Below, piece by piece: positions 11,767-25,371 of a stretch of DNA of 64,000 nucleotides. Source of the DNA: Plotosus lineatus. Lineage: Eukaryota > Chordata > Actinopteri > Siluriformes > Plotosidae. The translations under genes and the position numbers were made by a program. Location: contig CM045750.1 of the NCBI GenBank assembly GCA_024760905.1, forward strand, positions 13,026,919 to 13,090,918, written 5' to 3'. The notes under the pieces are model-generated. The model did not search any database, had not been told where the DNA came from, and was given only the letters and a program-made list of their open reading frames with translations. Position 1 is the stretch's first letter. Each line of letters opens with the position of its first letter.

Positions 11767-12040
11767 GGGTAGCCATAGCCTAATGGCTAAAGAAACCGTT
11801 TTGGGACCTAAAGGTTGCTGGTTTGATTCCTGAACTAGCAGGGAAAATGGGTGGTGGTGGGGGAGTGAGCCGCACCTACCCTTCATCCACATAAATGGCT
11901 TAAATGCCCTTGAGCAGGGCACCTAACCCCCAACTGCTCCCTCGGTGCCCTCAATGTGTGTGTGTGTGTGTGTGTGCTCACTGTTTGCATGTGTGTGCTT
12001 GCTTTGGGTTTAATGCAGACAAAATAATTTCCATTATGGT
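11767..12040 (+). mobile_element. SINE family D copy 2
   Basis: GGTAGCCATAGCCTAATGGC, GAGTGAGCCGCACCTACCCT and ATGCAGACAAAATAATTTCC match copy 1. A (TG)n tract at 11954-11975 expanded inside. A third partial copy is at 29806-29990. Confidence 0.78.
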
Positions 12041-12301
12041 ATTAATACAGTACTGTATATCAAATTCAAAAAAGGAGTGCATTTACTGTAAGCTTAAGAA
12101 GCTGTAGATAGGTTTGAGTGAAATGTATCAGGAAGGAAGTCATAAAGAAACACCTAAATATTCAGCCTGGACTGGAATGTAAACACAAAATAGAAATACT
12201 GCTTTTGGGTATGAGTAGAAATGATTTTCATTATATGCTTACTGACTGCAGAAATGTCCACCAGAGTTTTTGTCCGTGAATTGAAAGTTACACACACACA
12301 A

Positions 12302-12855
<554 letters not shown>

Positions 12856-13089
12856 TTTCCTTAAATAAGGGCAATAATTGGCACCTGCTTTTCAAAGAAT
12901 GTATGACGTCACTATTGAACTTCTCACTGCTATTATTTTGAACACACCCCTTTTAATTATCGTGATTCGATTACACAGAATTATCAGCATGCATGTCATG
13001 ACTGTTGGTTCTTTTTGATTCTATTATTCTCCTGCACCTGCTAGTAAATTATTTGGCATGTAGAAATGTAAATTTGAAGTTTTCCAATC

Positions 13090-14330
13090 TGGTTTTGAAA
13101 TTTTACACAACACTGACTGACAACTGATCTAACAACTGATTCTGGCTCATTTGCAACTCTTGTATATTTAGATCTAACTGCAGGTTCTGACAAATTGGAT
13201 CATAACACAGTATGTTCATTTCTTGTTTGGAACAGTGAGTGTGTATTTAGGGGGACAGTACTGTGAATTACTGCCTATATGGCAGAGCAAACTTTCTGTG
13301 TGTTTGGCTTTGGTGATTCTGTATCCTCCTCTGCTCCTCATTTGTGTGGGGTCCTTCAGGGTTCAATTCTGGACCCCTTCCCTCTTCTCTCTCTCCCTCC
13401 TCCCTACTCCCTACTCCCACTGGGCTGCATACTCAAGAAACATGATATTGCATTCCTCTGTTATGCGGATGACACCCAAATCTATGGCCCTCTTAAAAAG
13501 AGTACAGTCATTCTTTTTCTCTCAGCCTGCTGCTGAAATGTCTTGAGGACTCTTAACTTTTAAAACTTGAAAGAAAAAAGACAGAAGTTAAATGGCACCA
13601 CTGGGACCCCCTGTAGACCTGGGTGCCTGTGCCTAATATATTAGGCCAACTTTCATGAACTTAGGAGTCAAGACTAAGGCAGATCTTAAGTTGGACACCC
13701 AGATCAGAGCAGTTTAGTGTTTTTCATCTGAGGCAATTGTCCAAAATGAAGCCAATTCTCTCTAGCCAGCAATTTGAGACTGTAAAAAAGTCTACTTACC
13801 CTAGTTAAACACAAGGTTGTTGTGAAGTAATAATTTCTTGCATTCCTCCTTTAATGTGAACCTCATTGATTCAATTGAGAGAGAGAAAAAAAAACCCAAT
13901 CTAATCTCTTCGTGGAAATAAATGTAAAAAGATCGAAAAAATAATTGAGTACTTTTGAGGTAGAGTCCATGGTACATCTTGACACGGCAATCTTTTTCCT
14001 ACTTTTCCTTACAAGAGTACTTGAATTCAGTCAGATTGTGAGGCATCTCCTACAGTACACACAGAGATCTTCAGGTTACCTTACAGATCATTTGGAGTTA
14101 ATTTTTTTCCTTGTTATTTTGAAGGTCTGTTTTGTCCTGTTGAAGGGTAAGATTCCTCGTCACCTTTAAACAGAGGCCCTCGTGTCTGATATTTGGAGCT
14201 GTTCAAAATTATATAATCATAATGATCCTGACCCAGTTCTACCTGAAATAAATCCACCCAGTACTGTAGGGCCAGAATACTAGATGCATAGGTGTGCCAT
14301 GCTGGTTTACTCAAAGATTTCACTTTGTTT
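13090..14330 (+). mobile_element. L2/CR1-type LINE reverse-transcriptase remnant
   Basis: The decayed frames carry the LCGVLQGSILDPF and FLCYADDTQIYGPLKK motifs, the conserved GVPQGSxLGP and YADD blocks of a non-LTR reverse transcriptase. Further right a diverged TRVLEFSQIVRHLLQYTQRSS resembles the thumb region. Many stops and frameshifts make it a relic. The boundaries are approximate. Confidence 0.75.
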
Positions 14331-15406
14331 TTAACATTAAAAACACAATAAAACTGGAAAAAGTCCTAAAATAAAAAATCTTGATGTTATTTTGTTTATA
14401 TATTTCACACAAATGCCTGGAATTCTAAAATGGGTCTGATTTTACTCCCACTGTATATTTTACACATCAGTCGATTTAATACCATATTATTATAATTAAT
14501 GATAATTGTAAATAATAATAATAAAAAACTTGGTGCAGATGTGTGTATGTGTGTTTACTTGTATGAAAGAAAACCCAGACATCCTTTTCATTTAATACAC
14601 CTTATGTACTTTAATTCTTTATCAAAAATCATTTTTAATCACTATAGGTATTTAATTCTGTTTACAAAAATATGACAAACGTCTTGATTATCTCATTACA
14701 TGTGTATATCAAATTGCGGGTTGTTAAAGAAAAGATAGCACACAGCTCATCAGTAAGCAAATTTAAAGGCTCTTTACAGAAAGAGGATACGAATACCAGG
14801 GAAAGTAACAGGCTACAGTTTTTACGGAGTAAATTGTGGGTTGTAAAAGTTCTGCTCCGGGGTCAGTAGGGCATGGCACTCCACTTTTATAGTGATGAAA
14901 AGATAAGGTGGTCTCAGGAATTGGCCAATACTGTAGTCCTGACATGGTGGTATTCACAATGTGCAGATTCCTCCCCCAATTCCACTCCCTCTCACACATC
15001 ACCTGTGATCCCCCTCAGGCCCTGTTCCCATGGTGGGAGCCAAGTGGTTCTAAATACTCTTCTGTCAGCTAACCAGAGGTATTCAATGATAGAATTAGCT
15101 TTGCGAATTAAGTAGCCTTGAAGTACTACTAGGAAGTATGGATTCAGGTAATAGAGTACACTTACAATCTGACCTCAGCATTAAGTAATGGCCTGCCATT
15201 TTAGTATGAGAGATTGTTCATGTTTATGTGTACATTTAATTTTCATGAACAGGAATGAAGGATGAATACATGACATGGTAAAAACAATACTTTATAAAAA
15301 TTAACATATAAATGTAAAAAAGGTCAATAACTGGACAATCGATCGATGCTGAAGAGATCACAGCAATCAATAAATCAGTCCAGTTTCTCTGTACAGTTTG
15401 TTTTTC

Positions 15407-15451
<45 letters not shown>

Positions 15452-15682
15452 TCCTCTTCCAAATCAGTAATATGAGTTTTTACTGCTGGAAAAGTATTTA
15501 AGAGCCCAAAAAGTCTATAGAGATAAAAATATCCAAAAGTTAATTATAGTCAAAGGGCCCAAACCAAATAATTACATTATATACAAAAAACAGAAACTTA
15601 TTGGTTTTCTTTACCAAAAGGGTGTAACAGTCGTTGCAGCCGGATTCACGATAAAATTGATCCGGTCTCTATGTTAGCTTTT
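14331..15682. other. Region downstream of ripk4 (3' UTR and beyond)
   Basis: Right of about 15235 it should contain the ripk4 3' UTR. A weak ATTAAA on the minus strand is at 15240-15235 and (CA)n at 15409-15448. No other coding sequence seen. Confidence 0.45.
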
Positions 15683-16929
15683 CTAGCGTGCAGACAATGA
15701 CTGTGTGTCTGTCGAATCCTGCGTTGGGTTATAGCTCTTTGGTTGAGTGAGTTTCAGGATTAATACTTTCCTTTGGAGCCCGTCAACTGTTTTAGTGTTC
15801 AAGTTCTTGGGTTCTGGTGACAAACTCTCACTTTCTGAGTTTCTGTGACTCAGTAAGAGACGTGTGATATCCATGTGTCCACTCCGCAAAGCTAAGTGTA
15901 ATGGTGTTAACCCATCCTCATCTTGGACTCTAACAACCTCAGGCCACCTCTTCAGTAATTCCGTGAGAACCTGGCCATGACCACCTTCAGCTGCCAGATG
16001 GCAGGCAGTGCGCAGGGCACGGGTGGCACTTCGAACATCAGCTCCCTCCTCCAGGAGCATTTTCACTGTGGCCAAATGACCACGCTGAGCTGCTAGGTGT
16101 AAGGCAGTGCACCCGTGAGATGTACGTCCTTGAATATCAGCGCCATGCTTCAGCAGCAGGCGTGCAGTACTTGTGTGGCCTGTTTCAGCTGCAACATGCA
16201 GTGGCGAGCGTTGGTCTGTGCTGGAGGTCTGTTGTACATTGGCACCCAACTCCACCAGCACACGTGCCACCCTGTATCGACCTGTCTGAGCTGCCAGGTG
16301 CAGTGGTGTGCGTCCGTCAGTGGTTGCTGCATCCACATCAGCACCCGCCTGCTTAACCAACAGCTTAGTGATGGTAGAGTGACCACGCCAGGCTGCCATA
16401 TGTAATGGTGTCCATCCATCCTTGGCCATGGCATGGGCGTCCACAGCGCCTCGACTCAAGAGCACACGAAGAACACCCTCACACCCATGCTGACATGCCA
16501 CATGGGCTGCTGTACGCCCCTGTGTGTCTGCCTCGTTGGCTGACGCCTGACGCTCTAGAAGCAGGCGTGCCAGAGCCTCGTCACCATTCTGAGCAGCAAA
16601 ATGCAGGGCTGTATACTGGTCCTCATCCTTAGCATTCACATCTGTTCCTTTGCGGCTCAGCAAAACCTCAGTGACACCACGGAGATGCTTTTCTGCAGCT
16701 ACATGCAGGGGGGTAGCACCACGCCAATCAGGCAGGTTAGCACTGCAGTTGTTCAAGAGTAGAAATTTCACAGCCTCCTCATTACCCAACACGGTAGCAT
16801 AGTGAAGTAGGCTACCACCACCTTCTAGGCGAAGTTCCATATCCTGTGGCTGCAGTAGCTTCATAAGTTTTCCTGTGTCCTCAGTGCGAATGGCTTCACA
16901 CAGCTTTTTCTTCTGTAGCTCACTTGACT
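15683..16929 (-). CDS. ripk4: ripk4 coding exon 8 (ankyrin repeats, stop)
   Basis: This single 1247-nt exon starts [14 protein letters not shown] after acceptor TATCTCCAG and holds about ten ankyrin repeats, recognisable by motifs such as [36 protein letters not shown] and [12 protein letters not shown]. The last 40 or so residues are low in conservation. Its GC content is clearly higher than that of the flanking introns, as expected for an old conserved exon. Confidence 0.96.
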
Positions 16930-17256
16930 CTGGAGATAAAAAAACAAAAAACAAAAAAAAACAAAAATCATTTCAGGGAAACTGAAACTGCATAAAAAGC
17001 CAATCAGAAACAAGTAGACCTTAGGATTTTATGTTTACTCATTACAGGGATCCTTTACTTTCTGCGATTAATTGGGACCGAGTTCCCCCCGCGACCACCA
17101 AAATCCACGAAGTAGGATAACCCCCACAACCCCGACTGACTGACCTATACGTACATGTATATATGTGTATATAATATCAATAAATACATATTCAACACCA
17201 TAAATGCTAAGACTAAAAATTAAACATTAAAAAAGAATGCATAGGATGTAAATAAA

Positions 17257-17303
<47 letters not shown>

Positions 17304-20300
17304 TACAGACACGCGCGTGCAAGCACTCAGATGCGCACCTCACAAAATTGTAAGTAGTTTTGATGGGAGGTTCTGGGTTGTTTTTTGTTACGTGTTTGTT
17401 TAGTTTTTTTTTGCATAATTGGCCTTGTTTTTGTGACATTTTCCTTAACTTTTCCCCTATTCTTCCTTAATTTCCTTATTTTTTTTAATTCGATGAACAT
17501 TTAAAAAAAAAAACATGCGATGAACTGAAGCCCCATGAATTGAAGCCAGACATAGCGAGGGATCCCTGTATATACACACACAGGATTTTGACTGCTAAGT
17601 AGGACTAAAAATTTAAAAGTTGGACAATCATGCTGAATAATGAACTATTTATATAATTTTATATTACCATGGCATTTAAAACAGTGATAAATTTCATGCA
17701 TTGTTTGTGAGAACAACAACATTTCCAAAAGCCAAAAGATAAAATAATCTGCTGTTATTAAAAAACCAGGCAACAACAAAAATAGACCACAGGGGTCCAG
17801 ACGCTCCCACCAGGAGTCCAGAATATAAAAAGTGACCTTGTGACATTGAAACTTAAGGTTAAGGTGACTCATATACAATCCCTCCCTATTCACCCCTGAA
17901 GGGGACCCATACACCAAATTTGGAGATCCTACTTCATTTCCTTCCAAAGTGATCTCACCAACACTTTGTACAGATGGAACCCATTTCTATACTACAAGAA
18001 TACAAATCCAATTCTGCAAACAAATAATACAGTCAATAATTGTTTACATTCAAATTGCTGCTTTCATCTTCACTACACATTGTAGTACATCTTACACCAT
18101 CATGAGAATCGGGGCTTAATAAATCTTTACCATTGACTGAATTCTCTCTCTCAAAAGAAAGTGTGATGGACCCTTGGGATGAGAAGGCGGAGTCCACAGA
18201 GGAGATTCCTGAAAGTCTCTTGCTGGTGATGTCCTTATTCTCCAAGCAATCCTCTTTAACATGGTCAAAACTGCGAGAAATCCCCGAGTCAATCTGACTC
18301 AGCAGCTCAGAAAGGCTGTAGTCATTTTCTGGTAGCATAGCTGACTTTGGCCTCACTGGCTTTTGCTCCTTAATCTACAAGAGTACAAGAGTAAACTTAT
18401 ATCACTATGTTAAGTATTTAAACTCGCATTCTGGGGCATTCTGCTCAATCCTGAAATAACTTCACACGTGAACCATGCTACCCAGTTGCATTCCCTTGTC
18501 CAGGTGTAATATCAGTAGATTTATGAAATATTGATGGTAGATGAACACACCAACATATGCCATACAGTTTTTCCGATGACTCAGTCGTGATTGTGATGGT
18601 GGTACAATATATCCTCAAATACTCTTATATTTAATAACAACAATATCTTTATACAGAAGAGACTTTTGGGTTAAAACACATTAAATGGAAGCACCAGACC
18701 CCAAAAAAAAAAAAAAAAAAAAAAAATCAAGCAGATGGATCATAGATATGAAAATATTCTGGTGTTTGGATAATTTGGTGTTACCTGTTCAGAGCTTGTT
18801 GGAGCTGGACACGGTGAGGACTCTGGCTCAGACACTGAACCTCTGGACTCATCATGGGGCTTGGAACACAGCTCCTCTGCCTCAGATGTAATCTCTGGAG
18901 ACAACAGATGAACTTACAATAAGTTATTTTATTTAAAAATCAATAATATTCATTATTAAACACATTATTAGAATGGGCAGCACGGTGGCATAGTGGTTAG
19001 CATGTCCGCTTCACAGCAAGAAGGTCCTGGGTTCGATTCCCAGCTCGGGCGTTTCTGTGTGGAGTTTGCATGTTCTCCCTTGTGTTTGTGTGGGTTTCCT
19101 CTGGGTATTCCAGTTTCCTCCCACAGTCCAAAAACATGCAGAGTAGGTTACTTGGCTGTTCCAAATCACCCATAGGTGTGAGTGTTGGCCCTGTTATGGC
19201 CTGGAAAGCTGTCCAGGGTGTAGCCCGCCCTCACCTGGAGTCGGCTGAGATGGGCGCCAGCCTCCTCACGACCCTAATTAGGATTAAGCGGTTCATCTGA
19301 ATGAATGAATATTATTAGAATGATTAATGAGCACAGCAGCACAGTGATTAACGTTCACTTCACAGCAAAAAAGGTCCTGGGTCCAATTCCTGAACTCTGC
19401 AAGGACGTTTCTGTGTGGAGTTTGTGTGTTCTTCCTGTGCATAGGTGGGCTTCTTCGTGGTACTCCAGTTTCCTCACACAGTCAAAAGATATGTACATGA
19501 AGTTATTTGGTTGTTCCAAGTTGCCCCAAGGTGTGACTGTGTGTGCTGCCTTGAAATGGACTGGTGATCTGTTCACGGTCTACCCCTCTTTCACCAAGAG
19601 TTGGTTGAGATAGGTTTTAACCTCCCATTGACACTAATAAAGGATTAAGTGATTCAGAGAATCTGATGAGATTTATGAGGAATGTAAGGCATTCACCCTG
19701 AAAGTTGGGCCTGACATCAGGGGATCCATTCCAGCATTTCTGCATGAGCGCAATAAACCCTGAGCAAGCTTGGGGTCGACTGCGGGGCACAGCGCTCAGG
19801 TCTGGACGAACCCCTTTCACCACCTTCACCATGATATGTAGAATGTTATTCTCCCCTATAGGACACAGTAAAACAAACAAGACTTAAAAATAAGTAGGAT
19901 CTTTTGTGAAGGAATAAATTCTGAATTGAGAGTAGAACAGGTTCTTTATATTCCCAAGTCCCCGAATAAAAACTGAAAAAAAAAAAGCTGCTTCTATTCA
20001 AAACACTTTTTTTCCCCCCCACACATAGCTTCCTGTACCAAACAACATAAACACAAACAACTATTTTAGACACAAACTTCCAGTATTGCCAAATGACAGT
20101 TCTGAAAACTACAGATCATGCCTCCAAGGAGTAATACAGTTGGCCCTCTACTTACGAAAGCCTCTGAATACGAAAAATCCAGGTTACAAAAAAAACATTT
20201 TCTTAAATTTTTGTCCTCTTGTTACGAAAACAACCTCTTTTTCCGAGAAGCACTAAATGCGCCATTCAAAAATTCAAACAATGCGCGAGTTGCTCTCTCA

Positions 20301-23300
20301 TTGGATGTCTCCCAATATCCCGCCCCATTGACCTCCCATTGGCCAGGAGACCGCTGAACTGTACCCATACTTCCTGTACCCATACTTCCTGTTTGTCACA
20401 CTCGTGAAGGAAAGTTGAACAGGAATGTTGGCTCATGAGGTTTTTTTTTTTTAGATCATTGCAGCGTTATATTCCGTTATCCATCACGGACCCGGAAAAT
20501 ACAGAAAAGCAGAAATACAGTGAGGGAGGCAATTATTTTGGAACGATATCGAAGCAGAAAGAGGCATGAAACCAGAGTGCTCCGTGGGATAAGACCTCCG
20601 ATCTCGCAAGGAAGCAAGTTAATATTGAATCAGGACCTCTGATCTTTCAAACAGGTACTGTAATTCCACTTTAAATACAACATCCTGTCCATTTAAACAT
20701 TTAAATACAAATGCTCTGTCGGCTGCGCGCGGGCGGAGCCCGCATTCGGTAAAACAAAACGAAAGCTCCAGGCTACGAAAAAGGCTCTGGAACAGATTAA
20801 TTTCATAAGTAGAGGGCCAACTGTATTTGCTTGTCTTCCAAAATTCTGTACGGCATACAAGAGATCTAAGAAAAAAATCATGACCTCCACCACCACCGAA
20901 GGACCACTTTGTACAAGAAACAAAACTGAAGGACAGCCTTAAAATCTACAATACTATTAAACACAACAGTCTTAAAATTAAAGAAAAACTTAACATGGAC
21001 AAAAAGAACATAGACCTGACTGACCTGTGAATTCTACCAAGTATCTCTCAGATTAAGTAGTCATGATATCAACAGGCTAATAATCAGTAGCATTAATTAC
21101 GAGGAACACAAAGCATTAGAATAGAGGTCATGGACAAAACACATCAGGATCTCTCTCGCTCTCTCTCTCTCTCTCTCTCATACCTTGATATGGTTTTTTC
21201 TGTGTGAGAATTCCCCAGATTACAATTGAGAAGCTGTAAAAAGAAATTAAAGGTAGTTTGAGTCTTGAAATGATTAAGAAACACACAGGGCTAATACATA
21301 TATAATGATGATCATATTGTAATAATTCTTATAAATATTGCCAAACAAGAATTGCTAACCTGTACACGTCATGCTTGGTATCGGAGACCCTTTCCTTCTC
21401 CAGGATCCTCTCAGGAGGCAGGTAAGCAATCGTCCCACAAAATCCATCACGACTGATGTCGTCATTCCGAGCAAAGCCATTCCATTTGGCCAGACCAAAG
21501 TCTGAGATCTAAAAATAAGACAAGCAAATTTAAGCGTGTGGCATTGAAGCTGTCTTTTTTTTTTTTTTTTATAATTTATTTACCATACAGTTTAACAAAG
21601 TGAGGAGAGCATGTAATTTTCCACATATTAATCTCAAACTTGGTGGAGGGGTGGGGCTTGGGCCTGAAAAGAAAATTTTTGGAGATGAGCTGCACATAAT
21701 ATTATGATCATGGTGTGATTATTTTGCCCCGTGGCGGTACTACGGCGACTACAGTTTAGAGTTGTAACTCGATGTGAAAGCAAGAGGATGCAATCCACAT
21801 ACAAGTTATATTGTTATGTGGTCTCACTATTCACATGACAGAGTGATTTGCTCCAGCTGTGACTCACTCCAGTGAGAACTGGAGATTCCAGTTTGATGAA
21901 GTAGAAATGATGCAATTTGTTGTTAGTATTTTAGTTCTGCCAATGTCCTTTGTTTCGGATAATCAAACTGTGTCACATATTACAGAATACAACATACACA
22001 GTTTGATTATCTGAGGGGAAAAGGACATTGGCAAGAATAAAATATAAAACAAACCATATCATTTCCACATCTTCATCAAACCTGGACCTCCAGCTCTTGC
22101 TGGAGTGCTTTGCAGCTGAATATGAAGTCGCCGATGAGAATCAACACCCATAAATCTGAGGCCATGGTTCTCAGGCACAAAAGGGTGGGATGAACACTTT
22201 GGGTCTGGAATGAGGTCCTGCCCCAAGTGAAGGACTTCAAGTATCTCAGAGTCTTTTTCCAAGTGAGGGAAGGCTGGAGCGGGAGATCGACAGGCGGATC
22301 GGTCTCTGCTGTAAAGTGGAGCTTGTACCGATCTGTCATGGTCAAGAGGGAGCTGAGCCGAAAGGCAAAGCTCTCAATTTACCAGTCGATTTATGCTCCT
22401 ATCCTCAGTTATGGTTACGAGCTTTGGGTAGTGATTGAAAGAACAAGGGGGAAAAAAAACAGCTGAAATTAACTTCCTTTGCAGGGTGGCAGGGCTCTCC
22501 CTTAGAGATAGGGTGAAAAGTTCAGTCATCCGGGAGAAGTTCGGAGTTGAGAGAAGCCAGCTGTGGTGGCATGGGCATTTGATTAGAATGTCTCTCACTG
22601 AAATAGGCTACTACGCCCATGACACGACTTCAGATTAAGCGGAAGAAAATGAAGTCCACATCATTTGTTAAACATATAACGCTATCTCAGTTCACCAAAA
22701 CAGAGAACTTATTCTTTGAAATGTTTAAATAAAGATAGACTCTGATGCATTAAATTATGTAACTGCACCCAAGGAAAATCCTTTGACGTTAAGACACCAG
22801 TTATGCTGCGATGACCAAAACAAACATTTCAAAATATTTTTGGTGACGAAATTACATTTTTCTCCAGAAAGGAGCTCAATAACCTCAGGTATGAAATCAC
22901 ATAATGACCAGAAATGGGTCTGTTTAATGGGTTACATCAATAACATCTTTAATTTTCACTGAATTTGAACAGTTTAAAAAGTAACACAAATTACAAAAGA
23001 TACATTAAGGACACAGCCAGATGCCACCTAATGCTAAATTATACTCAGATTATTGAAAATATGGAACCATCACAAGATCTCATTTGAAATGTCACCTCTG
23101 ATTATGCACTTGTGAAATAGTAGCTGTTACTAAATATTATTAAAATGAAATATGTGCTGACCAATCCCAAGTCAGGCCATCCTGTGACCGCTTTATTACA
23201 GGTTGGGCACAGTTTGCATTATGTACAAAGGGGACCTGGGTGGCTTGTAAGTTACAGTGCCCTTCACTTGCACCATGAGTAAGGAAGGCCGTCTAGTCAG

Positions 23301-25318
23301 AGTGTGAGTGGACGTGTACAGGTGTGTGCTTGCTGCGTGTTAATACAGCTTAACTAACTGACTTGTTCAGGCTGGCCCATGATGGATGCATTTACATCCA
23401 GCCTATTCAAAATCCAGAAATGTGAATTCCCACCCATCCTCCCACTCCATGCTTACTCATCTATATGGAGGATGGGCAAATATGGGATAATTCCTGGGAA
23501 AGTAGTTTGGCATTTATGGAATCAAATGGAAAATAAGGTTCAAGGCCATAAAGAAAAACACCAGCAATTCATATTTCCACACCGTTACTCTCAATAAACT
23601 CCAATAAATACTGACAATATCACTGAGTATATTCAAATGTTGCATCTATATTTAATAATCCATTAATAAGCATATATTTATATAATCTGTAATAAATATT
23701 ATTAAAATCTTTGAAACATACAAATACATTATGCAAACAGATAAATATCTATGGGTAGCAGTTCAACAGTTCAAGTTATTAGAGCTATTTATAAGGTTCT
23801 TAACATCTATCCAGGAGACTACAGTACATGCTTACTTTGACATGGTGGTGGGCATCTAACAATATGTTTGCAGGCTTCAGATCTAGATGAAGCAGTGGTG
23901 GATTCATGCAGTGCAGGAAGTTCATGCCCACTGCTGTCTCGTGGATAATACGGAAACGCAGCACCCATGGTAATGGCTCAGCTGCCAGAAGTGTCTCCAG
24001 AGAGCCTGTCTCCATGTACTCCATCACCAGACCCAATGGGTCACTGCAGATGCCATACACAGGTAGGATGTAGCGAAACTTTGCTGCTTCCATTTTATTG
24101 GCCTCTTCAAGAAGCTCAGCACGTTCTCTTTAAACAGGAGTGAAAAAATATTGTATTAATGATCAAGTTCTTTGGTGTAACTTCTTAAGAATATAGGGTA
24201 TTATGAGCCTTAATCTGATTGCAAGCTTGTACGCATTAATAAATAATTTTGAGGATAGAAAATTTTCATTGATGATAGACTTATCAGTATTACATACATA
24301 CATACATACACACACATACACTGGTACCTTACCTTACGAAAGTCTCACCAAACGAAAAATGCAGGTTACGAAATGCATTTTCGTCTCTATATACGAAACA
24401 AGTTCACGTTATGAAAGCGCCATCTTAAAAATTCAAATGCGAAACAATGCCAAAGATTCAAACAATGCACAAGCTGCTCTCCCATCAATGACATTCAAAC
24501 ATCCAGCCCCGCTGGCCTCCCATTGGCTAACAACTGAGCTGTTGTTCATGTCGCCTTAACTCGAGTGCCATCTTGGACAGGTCCACCTTACGCTATCTTG
24601 GACAGAGCTCCCATTGGCTAGGAGGGATGACGCAGCTACCTCCCATTGCCTATTATGGACCTGAATCTATCATGATGCTTTTCGTGTAAAGGACAGAGTT
24701 ATTGTGGGTTTTTTTTCTGCTTTATTTCTTGACTCAGGCTTGACCCAGACTTGACCCAGACTTGACCCAGACTTGACCCAGACTTCAACCTTCCATAAAC
24801 ATTTGTAAGATTATAACTCTGCTAAGAAGACATGGTCAAAACACACACACGTGCACGCCCGTGCGCGCGCACACACGCACGCGCGCGCACACACGCGCAC
24901 ACACGCACGCGCACTTGTGTGATTTCTGGTGCAAGTGAGAAGAAGAAACCGGCTCGAGTGATATCACAAAAGGAATATGACCAAACCTGTCTACCATCAG
25001 TATGATATTGAAGCAGAAGGAGGTCTTAAAAGGTATGCTTTTATAATTTTTAAAGGGTTTAGGGGGTAGTATTGGGAGCCTTGGAACAAATTACACAGTT
25101 CAATTTACGAAAAATGCAGGATACGAAAAAGTAAAAAGTTTTTCGTAAAAAGTCAGCAATGGTTCTTTTACATGCCTCTCACCATAGCCAGTGAGAGACA
25201 TGGCCCGCCTTTGATAACCCAGTTAGCTGCACTGGGGGAGGGGGACTCGAACCCCCAACCTTTGGATCAGCGATCCAGTGCCCTATACCACCAGACTACC
25301 ACTGCCCCTGTACCTCTG

Positions 25319-25371
<53 letters not shown>

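Noticed and set aside
16115..16632. Plus-strand frames of 75-96 codons and a second minus frame
   Set aside because: They are antisense or off-frame shadows of the ankyrin-repeat exon of ripk4.
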